DNA of 64,000 nt from positions 62,001 through 126,000 of the forward strand of contig JOBE01000008.1 in assembly GCA_000717735.1 (NCBI GenBank), in the 5' to 3' direction. The notes under the pieces are model-generated. The model saw only the letters and a list, made by a program, of their open reading frames with translations, had not been told where the DNA came from and did not search any database. Made by a program: the position numbers and the translations under genes. Source of the stretch: Streptomyces griseoluteus. Lineage in GTDB: Bacteria; Actinomycetota; Actinomycetes; Streptomycetales; Streptomycetaceae. Shown in pieces: positions 16,708 to 25,400 of the stretch; the stretch's first letter is position 1, and each line of letters starts with the position of its first letter.

Positions 16708-18041
16708 GTCGGCAACTCCGGTGGGTGGGCGGCGGGCAGGGACGCACGGACGGCCGTGTGCTGGAGTCGTTCGCGCAGGTGCACTGCCTGCGCGGCTCCA
16801 CCGTACTGCGGCCCTTCCAGCTCCCGCCCGAGAACGGTGAGCCGGCGCACGATACTGGCCGACATGCGCTCGGGCGAGGACTGAAAAACAAGGCCGAGCA
16901 TCTCCTCCGTGCCCTCCAGGTCGCCCAGGAGCATGTGCCCGCGGGCGAGATCGAGGTGCGCGGCAAACAGGTCACCGACCGACTGGTCATCTCCGTCCGC
17001 GCTGCGGTAGAGGCGGATCGCCGTCCCGGCGCTGACGATGGCCCGGTGGACATGCTCCTGCCCGCCTACGGCCAAGAGGGTCGTTCCGGCGTACGCGAAC
17101 TGCTTGGCCGCGGGAAAGTCGAAGACTCCCAGTACCTCGTCCTGGCCCGAGATCGCCTCGCGCGATCGTTCGGCATCCGACAGGGCGGCGAGCGCGCCTG
17201 CCGAGTCGCCGACTATCGCCAACGCCCGCGCCTCCAGACTCGCCAACCGTGCGCCGATGCTGCCGCTGGCCCTGTGCCGCCGACCGGCCTGCGCCAGCCG
17301 GGCCGCCAGCTCGTACCGCCCTGTCCAGTACGCAATCAACGACTCCACGGCCCGTACCCAGGCCAGCATCCCCTCGTGCCCGGCCGCCTCGGCACAGGCG
17401 CGTGCGGTGCGAGCGTGGGTGGCGGCGGAGTCGTAGGCGCCGAGGTCGAGGCAGACGTGCGCGGACAGGCCGCAGAGGCGAGCAGCGGAGAGGTAGAGGT
17501 CAGCGGTCTGCCGGGGGTGCTGGCGCCCGCGCAGCAGCTCGAAGACCCCGTCCCGTAACCGCCTGATCTCGACGTACTGCTCCATCAACGGGTGGCTGAC
17601 GTACGTACGGGCGAGCCGGCCGACGTCTGCCTCCAGCTGCTCCACGACGAACTCGTCGGCGTTCCGCCGCGCGATGAAGCGGGCGAAGTCCGCCGACCGC
17701 ACCGCGTCCTCAGAGAGTGGGTCTCCACGGACGTGGGTGTCTTCGGGCGGTAGCACCGGCGGCACAATCTCGACCTCGGCGGCCTCAACCGCGTCCCGCT
17801 GCCCCTTGCTGACGGCCACGGCTTGGTCGAGCACGGCGACATCGACACTGAAGACCTGCGCCAGGTACTTCCGGGTATAGGGAACGGGGACTCGGGCTTC
17901 GCGCTCATACCGACCGATCTCCTTGCCGGTCTTCGCGGAGCGCCCCTCCAGGGCGTTGTACTCGTCGGCAACCCTCTGCTGGCTCCAGCCGCGCGCGGTA
18001 CGCAGCCGGACGAGCAAGGCGCCGATCCCGGTGTCACCCAT
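16704..18041 (-). CDS. Xre-family regulator with TPR-like C-terminal region
   Basis: A 445-residue regulator. The HTH is at residues ~5-65 (LVRLRTARGWSQQRVADEYN, then the EIGRYERE segment), and the remaining ~330 residues are helical TPR-like repeats, as in Streptomyces regulators that sense peptides or metabolites. The ATG at 18041 follows a GGGGGAC ribosome-binding site; an upstream in-frame start at 18152 would read through the promoter repeats. It is divergent from the HATPase gene across a short region with four 12-nt tandem repeats. It is co-transcribed with the methyltransferase. A chromosomal relative survives only as a 3' remnant at 28702-28804. Confidence 0.8.
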   Translation of the reverse strand: MGDTGIGALLVRLRTARGWSQQRVADEYNALEGRSAKTGKEIGRYEREARVPVPYTRKYLAQVFSVDVAVLDQAVAVSKGQRDAVEAAEVEIVPPVLPPEDTHVRGDPLSEDAVRSADFARFIARRNADEFVVEQLEADVGRLARTYVSHPLMEQYVEIRRLRDGVFELLRGRQHPRQTADLYLSAARLCGLSAHVCLDLGAYDSAATHARTARACAEAAGHEGMLAWVRAVESLIAYWTGRYELAARLAQAGRRHRASGSIGARLASLEARALAIVGDSAGALAALSDAERSREAISGQDEVLGVFDFPAAKQFAYAGTTLLAVGGQEHVHRAIVSAGTAIRLYRSADGDDQSVGDLFAAHLDLARGHMLLGDLEGTEEMLGLVFQSSPERMSASIVRRLTVLGRELEGPQYGGAAQAVHLRERLQHTAVRASLPAAHPPELPT

Positions 18042-18068
18042 GCCGTCCCCCAGGAACACGTGACCTCT

Positions 18069-18116
18069 GGCCCCCATAGTGGCCCCCGTCTTGGCCCCCG
18101 TGCTGGCTCCCGACCC
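18069..18116. repeat. Four 12-nt tandem repeats in a divergent promoter
   Basis: Four units begin GGCCCCCATAGT, GGCCCCCGTCTT, GGCCCCCGTGCT and GGCTCCCGACCC, exactly 12 nt apart, between the divergent regulator and HATPase starts. The helical phasing (slightly more than one turn) and position suggest a cooperative operator for the Xre/TPR regulator. They could instead be slippage products. Confidence 0.5.
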
Positions 18117-18145
18117 AAATGAGTTAAGTCGCTTTGCTGTTGGCC

Positions 18146-18646
18146 ATGGCAAGCAGACTCACCAACGAGGTGACCGACGCCGCCTCGGATCTCCTTCTGG
18201 GCACGGCTCGGCACCGCACCATGCTGTTCCCCCGCCGCCGGACCACGCCGCGTACCGCTCGCGACTTCGTCGCCGCCACGCTGACCGAATGGTGTGAGAC
18301 GAGCCGCCTCGACGACATGCGGCTGTGCACCTCGGAGCTCGTCACCAACGCGGTACTGCACGGGGCGCCCGTGGGCCGCCTCGTCCTCGTACGCGTCGAG
18401 TCCCTTGACGCGGAGCTGCGGATCGAGGTCCACGACAGCGGCGAGAAGAGGCCGACGAAGCGCGTTCCCAAGGAGTCCGCCGTCGACGGCCGCGGCCTGC
18501 TGATCGTCGCCGCGACCGCCGACAGCTGGGGCGTGAAAGAGCGGACGGGCCCCGGAAAGTACGTCTGGGCCGCATTCGACCGTGCCAAGAACGGGGCCGC
18601 GCCCATCCTGCCCCACACCACCGGCCCCCAGGGGGACACCACATGA
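18146..18646 (+). CDS. HATPase_c_2 ATP-binding protein (anti-sigma-factor-like)
   Basis: A 166-residue GHKL-type ATPase domain of the RsbW/SpoIIAB class found in large numbers in Streptomyces. The N-box is LCTSELVTNAVLHG near residue 60, followed by a G1-type IEVHDSGE and a G2 region GRGLLIV. Such proteins usually act as serine kinases or anti-sigma factors; no cognate sigma gene is adjacent. ATG 18146 was chosen over TTG 18134. No Shine-Dalgarno is evident, so the mRNA may be leaderless. Its stop overlaps the next start by 4 nt (ATGA). Confidence 0.8.
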   Translation: MASRLTNEVTDAASDLLLGTARHRTMLFPRRRTTPRTARDFVAATLTEWCETSRLDDMRLCTSELVTNAVLHGAPVGRLVLVRVESLDAELRIEVHDSGEKRPTKRVPKESAVDGRGLLIVAATADSWGVKERTGPGKYVWAAFDRAKNGAAPILPHTTGPQGDTT

Positions 18647-19758
18647 CCACTCACCCCGTCTCGCCGAACACCGTCCTCGCCAACGCCCTCCACCGCGCCG
18701 AGGACGTACTGACTCCGCGCATCCTGGCCACCCCGCCCGAGCGCATGGTGCTGGTCGTCGGCACCCAGATCAACGGCGCCCCGCACATCGGCACCTCGCT
18801 CGTGCAGTCCCTGGCCTTCGCCATGGCGGCCCGCCTGCGCGACCGCTTCGGCCTCCCCACCGAGGTGCTCTTCAGCGCCCTCGACAATGCCCCGTACGAG
18901 CTGGCAACCGACCCGACCAGCGGACACCGCTACCAGCGCGCCTACGCCCAGGCCCTCGGCGAGCAGGCGCTGCGCGACCTCGTCACCGCCCTCTACCAAC
19001 CCCTCTTCACCGCCCTGTCCCGACGCCTGGGCATCCCGCACCGCATCGAGACGTACACCCAGCAGCAGGCCGGCGAGCACTACCGCCGCACATGGCTCCG
19101 GCTCCTCCCCCGCATCGACGCCGCGCGCTGGTGGCTCGCCCCCTCCACCGGCACCCCGCACCTCCGCGTCCCCTGCCCGCACCCCGACTGCGGCTGGGCG
19201 GAGAAGCACGCCGAACGCACCCGGGTCCGCCTCACCGGGCCCGAGTCGGCGGTGGTCTCCGCCGTCTGTCTCCACCACGGCCCGTACGAGGCCGCGATCA
19301 CGCCCACCGCCGGCGCGTACCTGGACCTGGCCACCCTGTACCGCAACCTGGTCAAGGAACTCGCCCTGACGAGTCCCAACGGCACGCTGCACGTCATGGT
19401 CAAGGGCGGCGACTGGGTCTTCGGCTCCCACCTCGTAGACGAAGCCCTACAGGCCGTGGGCCTCACCCGCGCCCAGCTCCCGGCCCGGCTGTTCTGCCCC
19501 CAGGTCGTCACCGACACCGGCGCCAAGCTGTCGAAATCCCTCATACGAGAAGGCCGTGCCCCCTTGCCCGAGGGAGCCGCCCCTTGGATGCTCGACACCC
19601 GGCAGTGGCCCGCCACCGTCACCGAGTACGCCGACCAACTGCTCGCCATGGCCGAGACCCTGCTCTCCGACCCCCGCCACTTCTTCCGCTCGTACTCGGC
19701 CGCCGAGATCGGCCGGCTGATCACCGCACCGTCCCCCAGGAGCGTTCCCTCCCGATGA
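18643..19758 (+). CDS. Stand-alone class I aminoacyl-tRNA-synthetase-like protein
   Basis: A 371-residue protein with the two ATP-binding signatures of class I synthetases: a HIGH-like NGAPHIGTS at residues ~44-52 and a KMSKS-like GAKLSKSL at ~293-300. A CPHPDCGW-type cysteine cluster around residue 180, with a second CLHH downstream, could bind zinc, as in LysRS-I, MetRS or LeuRS insertions. There is no room for an anticodon-binding domain, so it cannot be an ordinary full synthetase. It sits between HATPase and ASCH genes with 4-nt overlaps on both sides. I infer adenylate chemistry on an amino acid or RNA end; the acceptor is unknown. Such truncated paralogues can make aminoacylated metabolites or modify tRNA. 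Confidence 0.75.
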   Translation: MTTHPVSPNTVLANALHRAEDVLTPRILATPPERMVLVVGTQINGAPHIGTSLVQSLAFAMAARLRDRFGLPTEVLFSALDNAPYELATDPTSGHRYQRAYAQALGEQALRDLVTALYQPLFTALSRRLGIPHRIETYTQQQAGEHYRRTWLRLLPRIDAARWWLAPSTGTPHLRVPCPHPDCGWAEKHAERTRVRLTGPESAVVSAVCLHHGPYEAAITPTAGAYLDLATLYRNLVKELALTSPNGTLHVMVKGGDWVFGSHLVDEALQAVGLTRAQLPARLFCPQVVTDTGAKLSKSLIREGRAPLPEGAAPWMLDTRQWPATVTEYADQLLAMAETLLSDPRHFFRSYSAAEIGRLITAPSPRSVPSR

Positions 19759-20126
19759 CCGACCGCACCGCCCGCGTCCGCGAGCTCAACCTCTACCGCC
19801 AGTACTTCGAGCTCGTCGCCGCGGGCACCAAGACCATCGAGGTGCGGGTCAAGTACCCGCACCTCGCGGACCTCGCCGCCGGCGACACCATCCGCTTTCG
19901 CATCAAGGGAACCGACGAGACCTGCGACGTCGAAGTCCTCCGCGTCACGGAGTACTCCGGCTTCGAAGCCCTCCTAGACGGCGAAGGCCCGTCCAACGTC
20001 AACCCGACCGCCACCCGCGACCAACAGCTCGTCAACATCCGCACGATCTACGGCCCCGAGAAGGAAGCCCTCGGCGCACTCGCCATTCAGGTCCGACGGA
20101 TCTCGACACCAAACTCTCGACCCTAG
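19755..20126 (+). CDS. ASCH-domain protein
   Basis: A 123-residue single-domain protein. The ASCH/PUA-like fold is indicated by the start LNLYRQYFELVAAGTKTIEVRV, followed by LAAGDTIRFR and the closing VLRVTEYSGFEALLDGEG. ASCH domains bind RNA or modified nucleosides, and some members are N4-acetylcytidine amidohydrolases. The start overlaps the aaRS-like stop (ATGA). Linkage to a synthetase-like gene suggests a joint RNA-directed function. This is inference from gene order. Confidence 0.8.
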   Translation: MTDRTARVRELNLYRQYFELVAAGTKTIEVRVKYPHLADLAAGDTIRFRIKGTDETCDVEVLRVTEYSGFEALLDGEGPSNVNPTATRDQQLVNIRTIYGPEKEALGALAIQVRRISTPNSRP

Positions 20127-20190
20127 AGCGCAAGAACGAACACCAGGTAAACCTATTGCCGCAATCGGCGGACACACCTAATATGCGCCA

Positions 20191-21792
20191 ATGGACCTGC
20201 GGCAAGAAGAGATGCTTGGGCGCTTCACCTCGATGGAGCAGGGCTCGTGGACAACCGTGTACGAAGATTGGCACGAGCAGAACGGAAATGGCGGAATCTA
20301 TTGCGCTTTCGCTCCGACTGCGATGCGCACGAGAATCCTCAAATCTCCGTCCTGGGATGTGAGTATGAGCGATTTTCGCCCCGGCTTCTCGCAGCACCGA
20401 GAGAACGGCGAGATCGTGACCAGGTACTTCCGCAGCAGCACCGAAGACGGCATCGAGCCGCTGGTCCTGTGCCGGGAATACCATGGCGCAGTACCGTCAA
20501 CCCGAGAGCTAGCCGAACACTTTCGGCTATACCACAATCTCTACTGGGATGAGCACAGCGCACAATTCATGCAGCCCCTGGATGACGGCACCTCATTGAC
20601 CGCCGTCAAGCTGACCGTCAGCAAGATCGCAGTCCGCACAAAACTGCTGCGCCAGTTCCAGGCCGCCCAAGGGTACGACCTGATCCTCTATCTGGATTCC
20701 GTCTGCATGGGCGAGAAAGAAGACGCGCTTCCCGAAGCCTTTGACCTGACCACGGACACCGCACGAATCTCCCTTTACCCCGGAGACCGAGTCGGAACCG
20801 GAAAGTTTACCCGCCTCCTCGGCACCCGCGTAGTTCCACCGCCATCGGTCGAGAAGAGTGGGATCTGGCCGTTCGAGGAGGAAGACTCCCACTTTCCGGA
20901 GTTCATTATTGCGACGGACTCCGATGGCGATGAGATTCGATACAGCTGCAATCCCGATTCTCTCAGTAACTACTTCGGAGCGAACCCCGATGCTCCACAC
21001 TATCTCACGCCCGTATACTTTCGCCGGGAAGTGCTGCAGAAGTACTACGAGAAGCCTGAACTCTACACCGTATCGGACGGATATCTCAGTTGCGCATCAC
21101 TATGGGGCCTGCGACTCGATAACAGCGCCCAGGATTACGTCGTCGTCTTCCTTGGAGACCTTGGTCGCGATCTACCCAGGCAGGAGCGGGACTACTGGCG
21201 CAGCTTCAACGTCACAGAAGACGGCCCACCTAGCGAGACTCTGATTCGTCGAGCATTCCTGGGGCAGCCCGCCGAGCCCAGCGCCGAGGACCTACTAGTT
21301 CGCTCCAATTACCTGACCTTCAGACGCACATGGGAGGACGTCTACGGGTGGGATCTCTTCCGGAAGCCTGAGGAAGCCGATGCAGGACTTCTACAGCGCC
21401 TACGCCTACCCTTGAATGATTCACAGGCAGAATTCGAGTCCAGCATTCGAATCATGACCCAGCTTTTCGTTGACGCCCTCAATGAACGGGAGATCCAGAA
21501 GCGCCTGCCGGACCGCATTGATAACGAGAAGGGTATCTCGAAGTTCAAGCGCTGGATGGAACAGGAGGGTTACCCGCATGCCGAACGGGACACCCAGTTC
21601 TTGCGAAACCTCCAGGAGATCCGTTCGAAGGCGACGGCTCACCGTAAGAGCAGCGATTACGAGAAGACACTCACCAGGGTCTTCGGCGACTTGCGGGGAC
21701 CGGCAGCCGTCAAGACTTTCTTCACATCAGCTCTGTCCATGCTGACCGGTCTGAGCGAATGGGCGAGCGAACCCAAGCCCCAGCAAGAGTAA
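20191..21792 (+). CDS. Unrecognised protein with a C-terminal HEPN-like motif
   Basis: A 533-residue protein that I cannot assign to a family. The DNA is visibly less GC-rich than its neighbours, with many A/T-ending codons (aat, gat, aaa, att), suggesting recent acquisition. The N-terminal half is mixed alpha/beta and rich in aromatic residues. The helical C-terminus contains LRNLQEIRSKATAHRKSSDY near residues 470-490. Its R-x5-H (Arg478-His484) matches the R-x4-6-H catalytic motif of HEPN ribonucleases, including those of abortive-infection and toxin systems. It is a single gene following the ASCH operon by 64 nt, with its own lower-GC upstream region. A defence role is inferred. Confidence 0.6.
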   Translation: MDLRQEEMLGRFTSMEQGSWTTVYEDWHEQNGNGGIYCAFAPTAMRTRILKSPSWDVSMSDFRPGFSQHRENGEIVTRYFRSSTEDGIEPLVLCREYHGAVPSTRELAEHFRLYHNLYWDEHSAQFMQPLDDGTSLTAVKLTVSKIAVRTKLLRQFQAAQGYDLILYLDSVCMGEKEDALPEAFDLTTDTARISLYPGDRVGTGKFTRLLGTRVVPPPSVEKSGIWPFEEEDSHFPEFIIATDSDGDEIRYSCNPDSLSNYFGANPDAPHYLTPVYFRREVLQKYYEKPELYTVSDGYLSCASLWGLRLDNSAQDYVVVFLGDLGRDLPRQERDYWRSFNVTEDGPPSETLIRRAFLGQPAEPSAEDLLVRSNYLTFRRTWEDVYGWDLFRKPEEADAGLLQRLRLPLNDSQAEFESSIRIMTQLFVDALNEREIQKRLPDRIDNEKGISKFKRWMEQEGYPHAERDTQFLRNLQEIRSKATAHRKSSDYEKTLTRVFGDLRGPAAVKTFFTSALSMLTGLSEWASEPKPQQE

Positions 21793-22105
21793 GGCCGCCC
21801 TGATGGGCAATCGCCGGGCCGGGGCGCTGCCTGCCAGTCGCACACAGTCCGCAAGACACCCGATCAAGACCGTCACGCCCATCGCCAGTTAGCAGCAAGG
21901 GCAGTTCGGCTATCTTCGGCCATCATCATCGAAGGTCACCGACCCGTCCCGTTACGGAGACCAGGAAGGCCGGACCCAGGCTACTCCCGCCCTCCTGGCC
22001 CGTCGCAGGCCAGAGATCGAATGGAGCAGCCCGCCCGGACACCCCGGCGCGGGCCGCCGCCGTCCCGGGGCCCACGGGAGAGGAAGAGGAAGATGCCGGA
22101 TCCCC
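21793..22105. other. Junction region: right arm, decayed att core, decayed terminator
   Basis: This gene-free stretch at the end of module A starts with an arm (21833-21955) similar to 27669-27797, sharing CGCACACAGTCCGCA and GGTCACCGACCC. It is followed by the att-like core and then a degenerate version of the chromosomal sodN terminator (22027-22056). It therefore mirrors, in decayed form, the true right end of the element at 27798-27871. Confidence 0.7.
21956..21970. repeat. Internal att-like core (13 of 15 matches)
   Basis: The sequence GGAGACCAGGAAGGC differs at two positions from the att core at 7083 and 27798. It is preceded by the same ACCGACCC(G/A) arm sequence as the outer right end. 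It reads E-T-R-K-A in the sodN frame, but the stop codon is lost (GGA follows). Confidence 0.7.
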
Positions 22106-22470
22106 TCACCTGCTGCGGAGGAGGACGCCGCCGAGGCAAGTGATCTCGTACGCGCCGTGACGGGCGATGCGACCGGCAACGAGGACGCGCTCACGGTCGG
22201 CGGTCGCGTCGAAGGGCACATGGTGCTGATCCACCCAGCCCGGTACGAAGCCATGTGGGCGATGACGAGCCCGGGATCGCGGACAGCCACGGTTCCCGGC
22301 AGTTCGACGACCTCCCGGCCGACCCCTCGCCAAGGAAGGCAGGGGCCTTCTCCACGGAGAAACGAGCGCTGGGCGAGATCCGGGCCGCGCCGCGCCCGAC
22401 GCCAAGGACGTCACCGGCGAGCCGCTGCCAGAAGTCATCGAGTTCGGTCTTGTCACTGTCACTGCCGGAC
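22106..22470 (-). pseudogene. 3' remnant of the flanking methyltransferase gene
   Basis: This stretch aligns, with frame-breaking changes, to the C-terminal half of the methyltransferases at 15889 and 27887. For example, the region coding IAHMASYRA and ITCLGG is recognisable, starting from a conserved stop at 22106-22108. The N-terminal half is missing, and the alignment ends near 22470, where the large NTPase gene's 3' end begins. It is a third copy of the chromosomal flank gene and marks an old integration or aberrant-excision boundary. Confidence 0.8.
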
Positions 22471-22485
22471 AGGGCCCCTGCGGCG

Positions 22486-25400
22486 TCACCTGCTGTACGG
22501 CGCCAGGCGCTTATTTCCGGCGACCACCAAGGAATCGACGAGCATCTGCCAGCTGTCCAGCTCGTCGATTTCCTCAGCCGTTCTCCGGATCTCCTTGAGC
22601 CAGTCGTCCGAAAGCCGGGACCACTTGACCGTGACACGCCCCTCTTGGATGCATAGGTCGGACACCCAGTACACGCCACGAGTCGCTTGCGTTTCCTTCG
22701 GCAGCTTCCGAAGGATGCGGATGAGCGCGTCGAGGGGCATGGCCTCTCCGCGAGCGGCTGGCAGCCAGTCGTCAATCAACTCGACGAAGTCCTCAGCGCG
22801 CACCCAGTCGATGGGCTCGCCGGCGACCTCGTTGTACATGCCTTGTGTCCACGAAAGCGGGCTCGGCAGCAGAGCGGCGGCGGCCCAGTCCCCCCAGTGG
22901 TGGTCGCGGTAGGAGCTCGGGGTGTCACTCAGGTAGCCGAGGGCGTGGCGCAGCAGCGATGGCCAGACGCCTCGGGCAGCTTCGGCCAAGCGTTCGTTCT
23001 CTGCACCTGCCGCAGCGAGGCCGTGAAGGAAATGCGACATCAGCTGTGCATCTGCGCGAAGAACATCGAGGTGGTCGAGCAGCGGCCCCGCGTCGCGGTT
23101 CTTCGCGAATCCTTCGAGCAGAGCCCGTGCGGCGACAAGGGTGTGCATGCCGCGGTCGTCCGCGGACCAGCCCTCGTTCTCCTGCGTGACCATGGCCCGT
23201 CGCTCGACGTCGAGAAACGCGGCGAGGAGCGTCATCGCGTCGTCGGTGCAACAGTGCTCTGCCGACGAGGCTGCGCCGAGCCCGCGAACGGCGGCGTCGA
23301 GAACCGCGATGTCCACCGAGTCGCCGGGCAGTTCCTGGAGGCGCTGAACAACGTCGCCGGTGATCCGGGCCTTCGACCGACTCTGGCCGTCCTGGTCCCA
23401 GGGACCGATTTCTGCGCCACGAGCGGTCTCGAGCATCCAGTGCAAGGCGGTCCGGTGGATGCAGGGGTCGAAGTGGCAAGGAGAGTCCCAGACGACATCG
23501 CATCCACGCGCCAGGTACAGCCGAGTCTCCAAGGACGCCTTGTCTGCCATCGCAAGGCCGGCCTGGGCAACATCTTCGGCCGAGCTGCCGGCCGCTTCCA
23601 GCGGTGCAGCCAGTGCGGGTGTAAGGAACGCCGGCAGGGCTCGAGCCACAGCTCGGTCGGCACTGAGGTCGAAGTACTGGTCCTCATGGACCTGGTTCTC
23701 GGCGTCTTGGAACAATGACGCGATGCCGAGGACGAACTCGGCCGCGAACTGCGCTTCGCAGCCCAGCGCCTCCAGATCACCGGCGGCGGCTCGTTCGACC
23801 GCTGCTCGGACGACGTGGGCAACAGCGTCCACAGGCCGGTTCGGCATCAGGTCTTCATCGACTTCGATCAAGGCACGTCCTGCCGCCAGGTCCGCGGCGA
23901 TCTCTTCCGACGAGGGCGGACCGTACTCCGCGTCGTGCTTGGCCGAGCCCCAGTACCGATTCTGCAGGCGCAGGCTAGTCTGCACGACCTCCTGGTGAGC
24001 CTCGTGCGCTTCCTGCGCTGCTTGCAGCTCAAGCGGTGGTTCAACCTCGATGTAGACCTCATCCCCATGCCGCTTAACTCGGTACTGCTCCGGGTCCAGG
24101 CTTGCGGCCCAGTTCTTCGTACGCTCCTGGCTAATGCTCAGTCGGTCGCCGTTCTCGACAAGCTTGTCGGCGACCTGCTTCAAAGCCCGGGCCCGCTCCT
24201 GTCCGCCGTTCACCATCAGCCACACGGCTACCTCACGCGGTGTCCACTGGCGGCGTTCAAGGTTTGCGAGCCCTTCGGTTGCCGCACGCAGCCCTACGTA
24301 TTCACTCGCCCTGCGGCCAAACTCCAACTCCCATACAATAGGTTCGGCGAGGAAAAGGTCGAGCTCGGTACCGACTTTCTCAATGTGACGCACCAGTAGA
24401 CCGAATAGCATCCCCGGAATAGCCAGGTTCTCACAGCCCTTCAAGAGTTTCTCGACAACCAACCTCGGTGACACACCCTGACTCAACCACGTGTCGGCAA
24501 GACGCTCCATTGCCTGGAGTGCGCTCATAGCCGAGTATGGGCCAACTGACGTCCCCCGATACCAGCTCCACACATGACTGTCGCCGACATACAGGCGGGC
24601 GGTGCCGTCAAGGTTTAGGACCGCACCGCGGTCCTCTCCTTCTCTGCTTTCTGGATCGACATCTACGCTTTCGTTCCGGGCGCGGACGGGCCCAGCAAAT
24701 GCGTCAGGCGAACTAAGCCGCGACAGCGTCGCTACGCGCGCCCGCGCACCGCTGTTCAGGATGTCGTTCAGCACCCGCACCGATGTCGGCAACGGAGCTG
24801 CCTGAAACAGCTGCCAGAATCCACCGAAGTAGTACTGGAAGAACGGTGGTCCGAAGCCTGTCCACAGGCCCTGATGCCCCCGGACACCCTCATCTCGGTG
24901 CCAGCTCGGCTCGTCGTTGATGTAGTAGGCCGACATCAACGTCGCTAGTAGCTCTGGGTTCTTCTGCGCCAAGGCTCGGGCGCTCAGCGGCGAGTCCGCG
25001 GCCGGAGCCAGGGACGCTGGCGCGTCGTCCGCGATAGCCCGAAGGCACTCTTCTGCGGCGTCATCGATGTCCGGACCGAGCAGGGCCAACGTTTCGACGA
25101 ACTCTCTCTTCGTCAGGTGGTAATCCAGCTCGCGTCGGCGACGCCGACGCTGTGGCATCCCACCGGGCAGTGCCTCTCCGTCGATTTTACGGGGAGAGAA
25201 CGAGTTCCAGTAGGCAAGAAGACGGTCCCGAAGCCTGATTCTTAGTTCGTTGCCGGCCGGAACGTCCGCCAGGGACAGGGATTGAAGCCAGTCCGCGAGC
25301 AGTTCAAACGACTCCTTCGACACGTTCCACGGCTCTTTGTGATCGAGGAGGAGCTGCACAACGGGCTTCGCGACCAGACGGTCGACCAGCCCATTGACCT

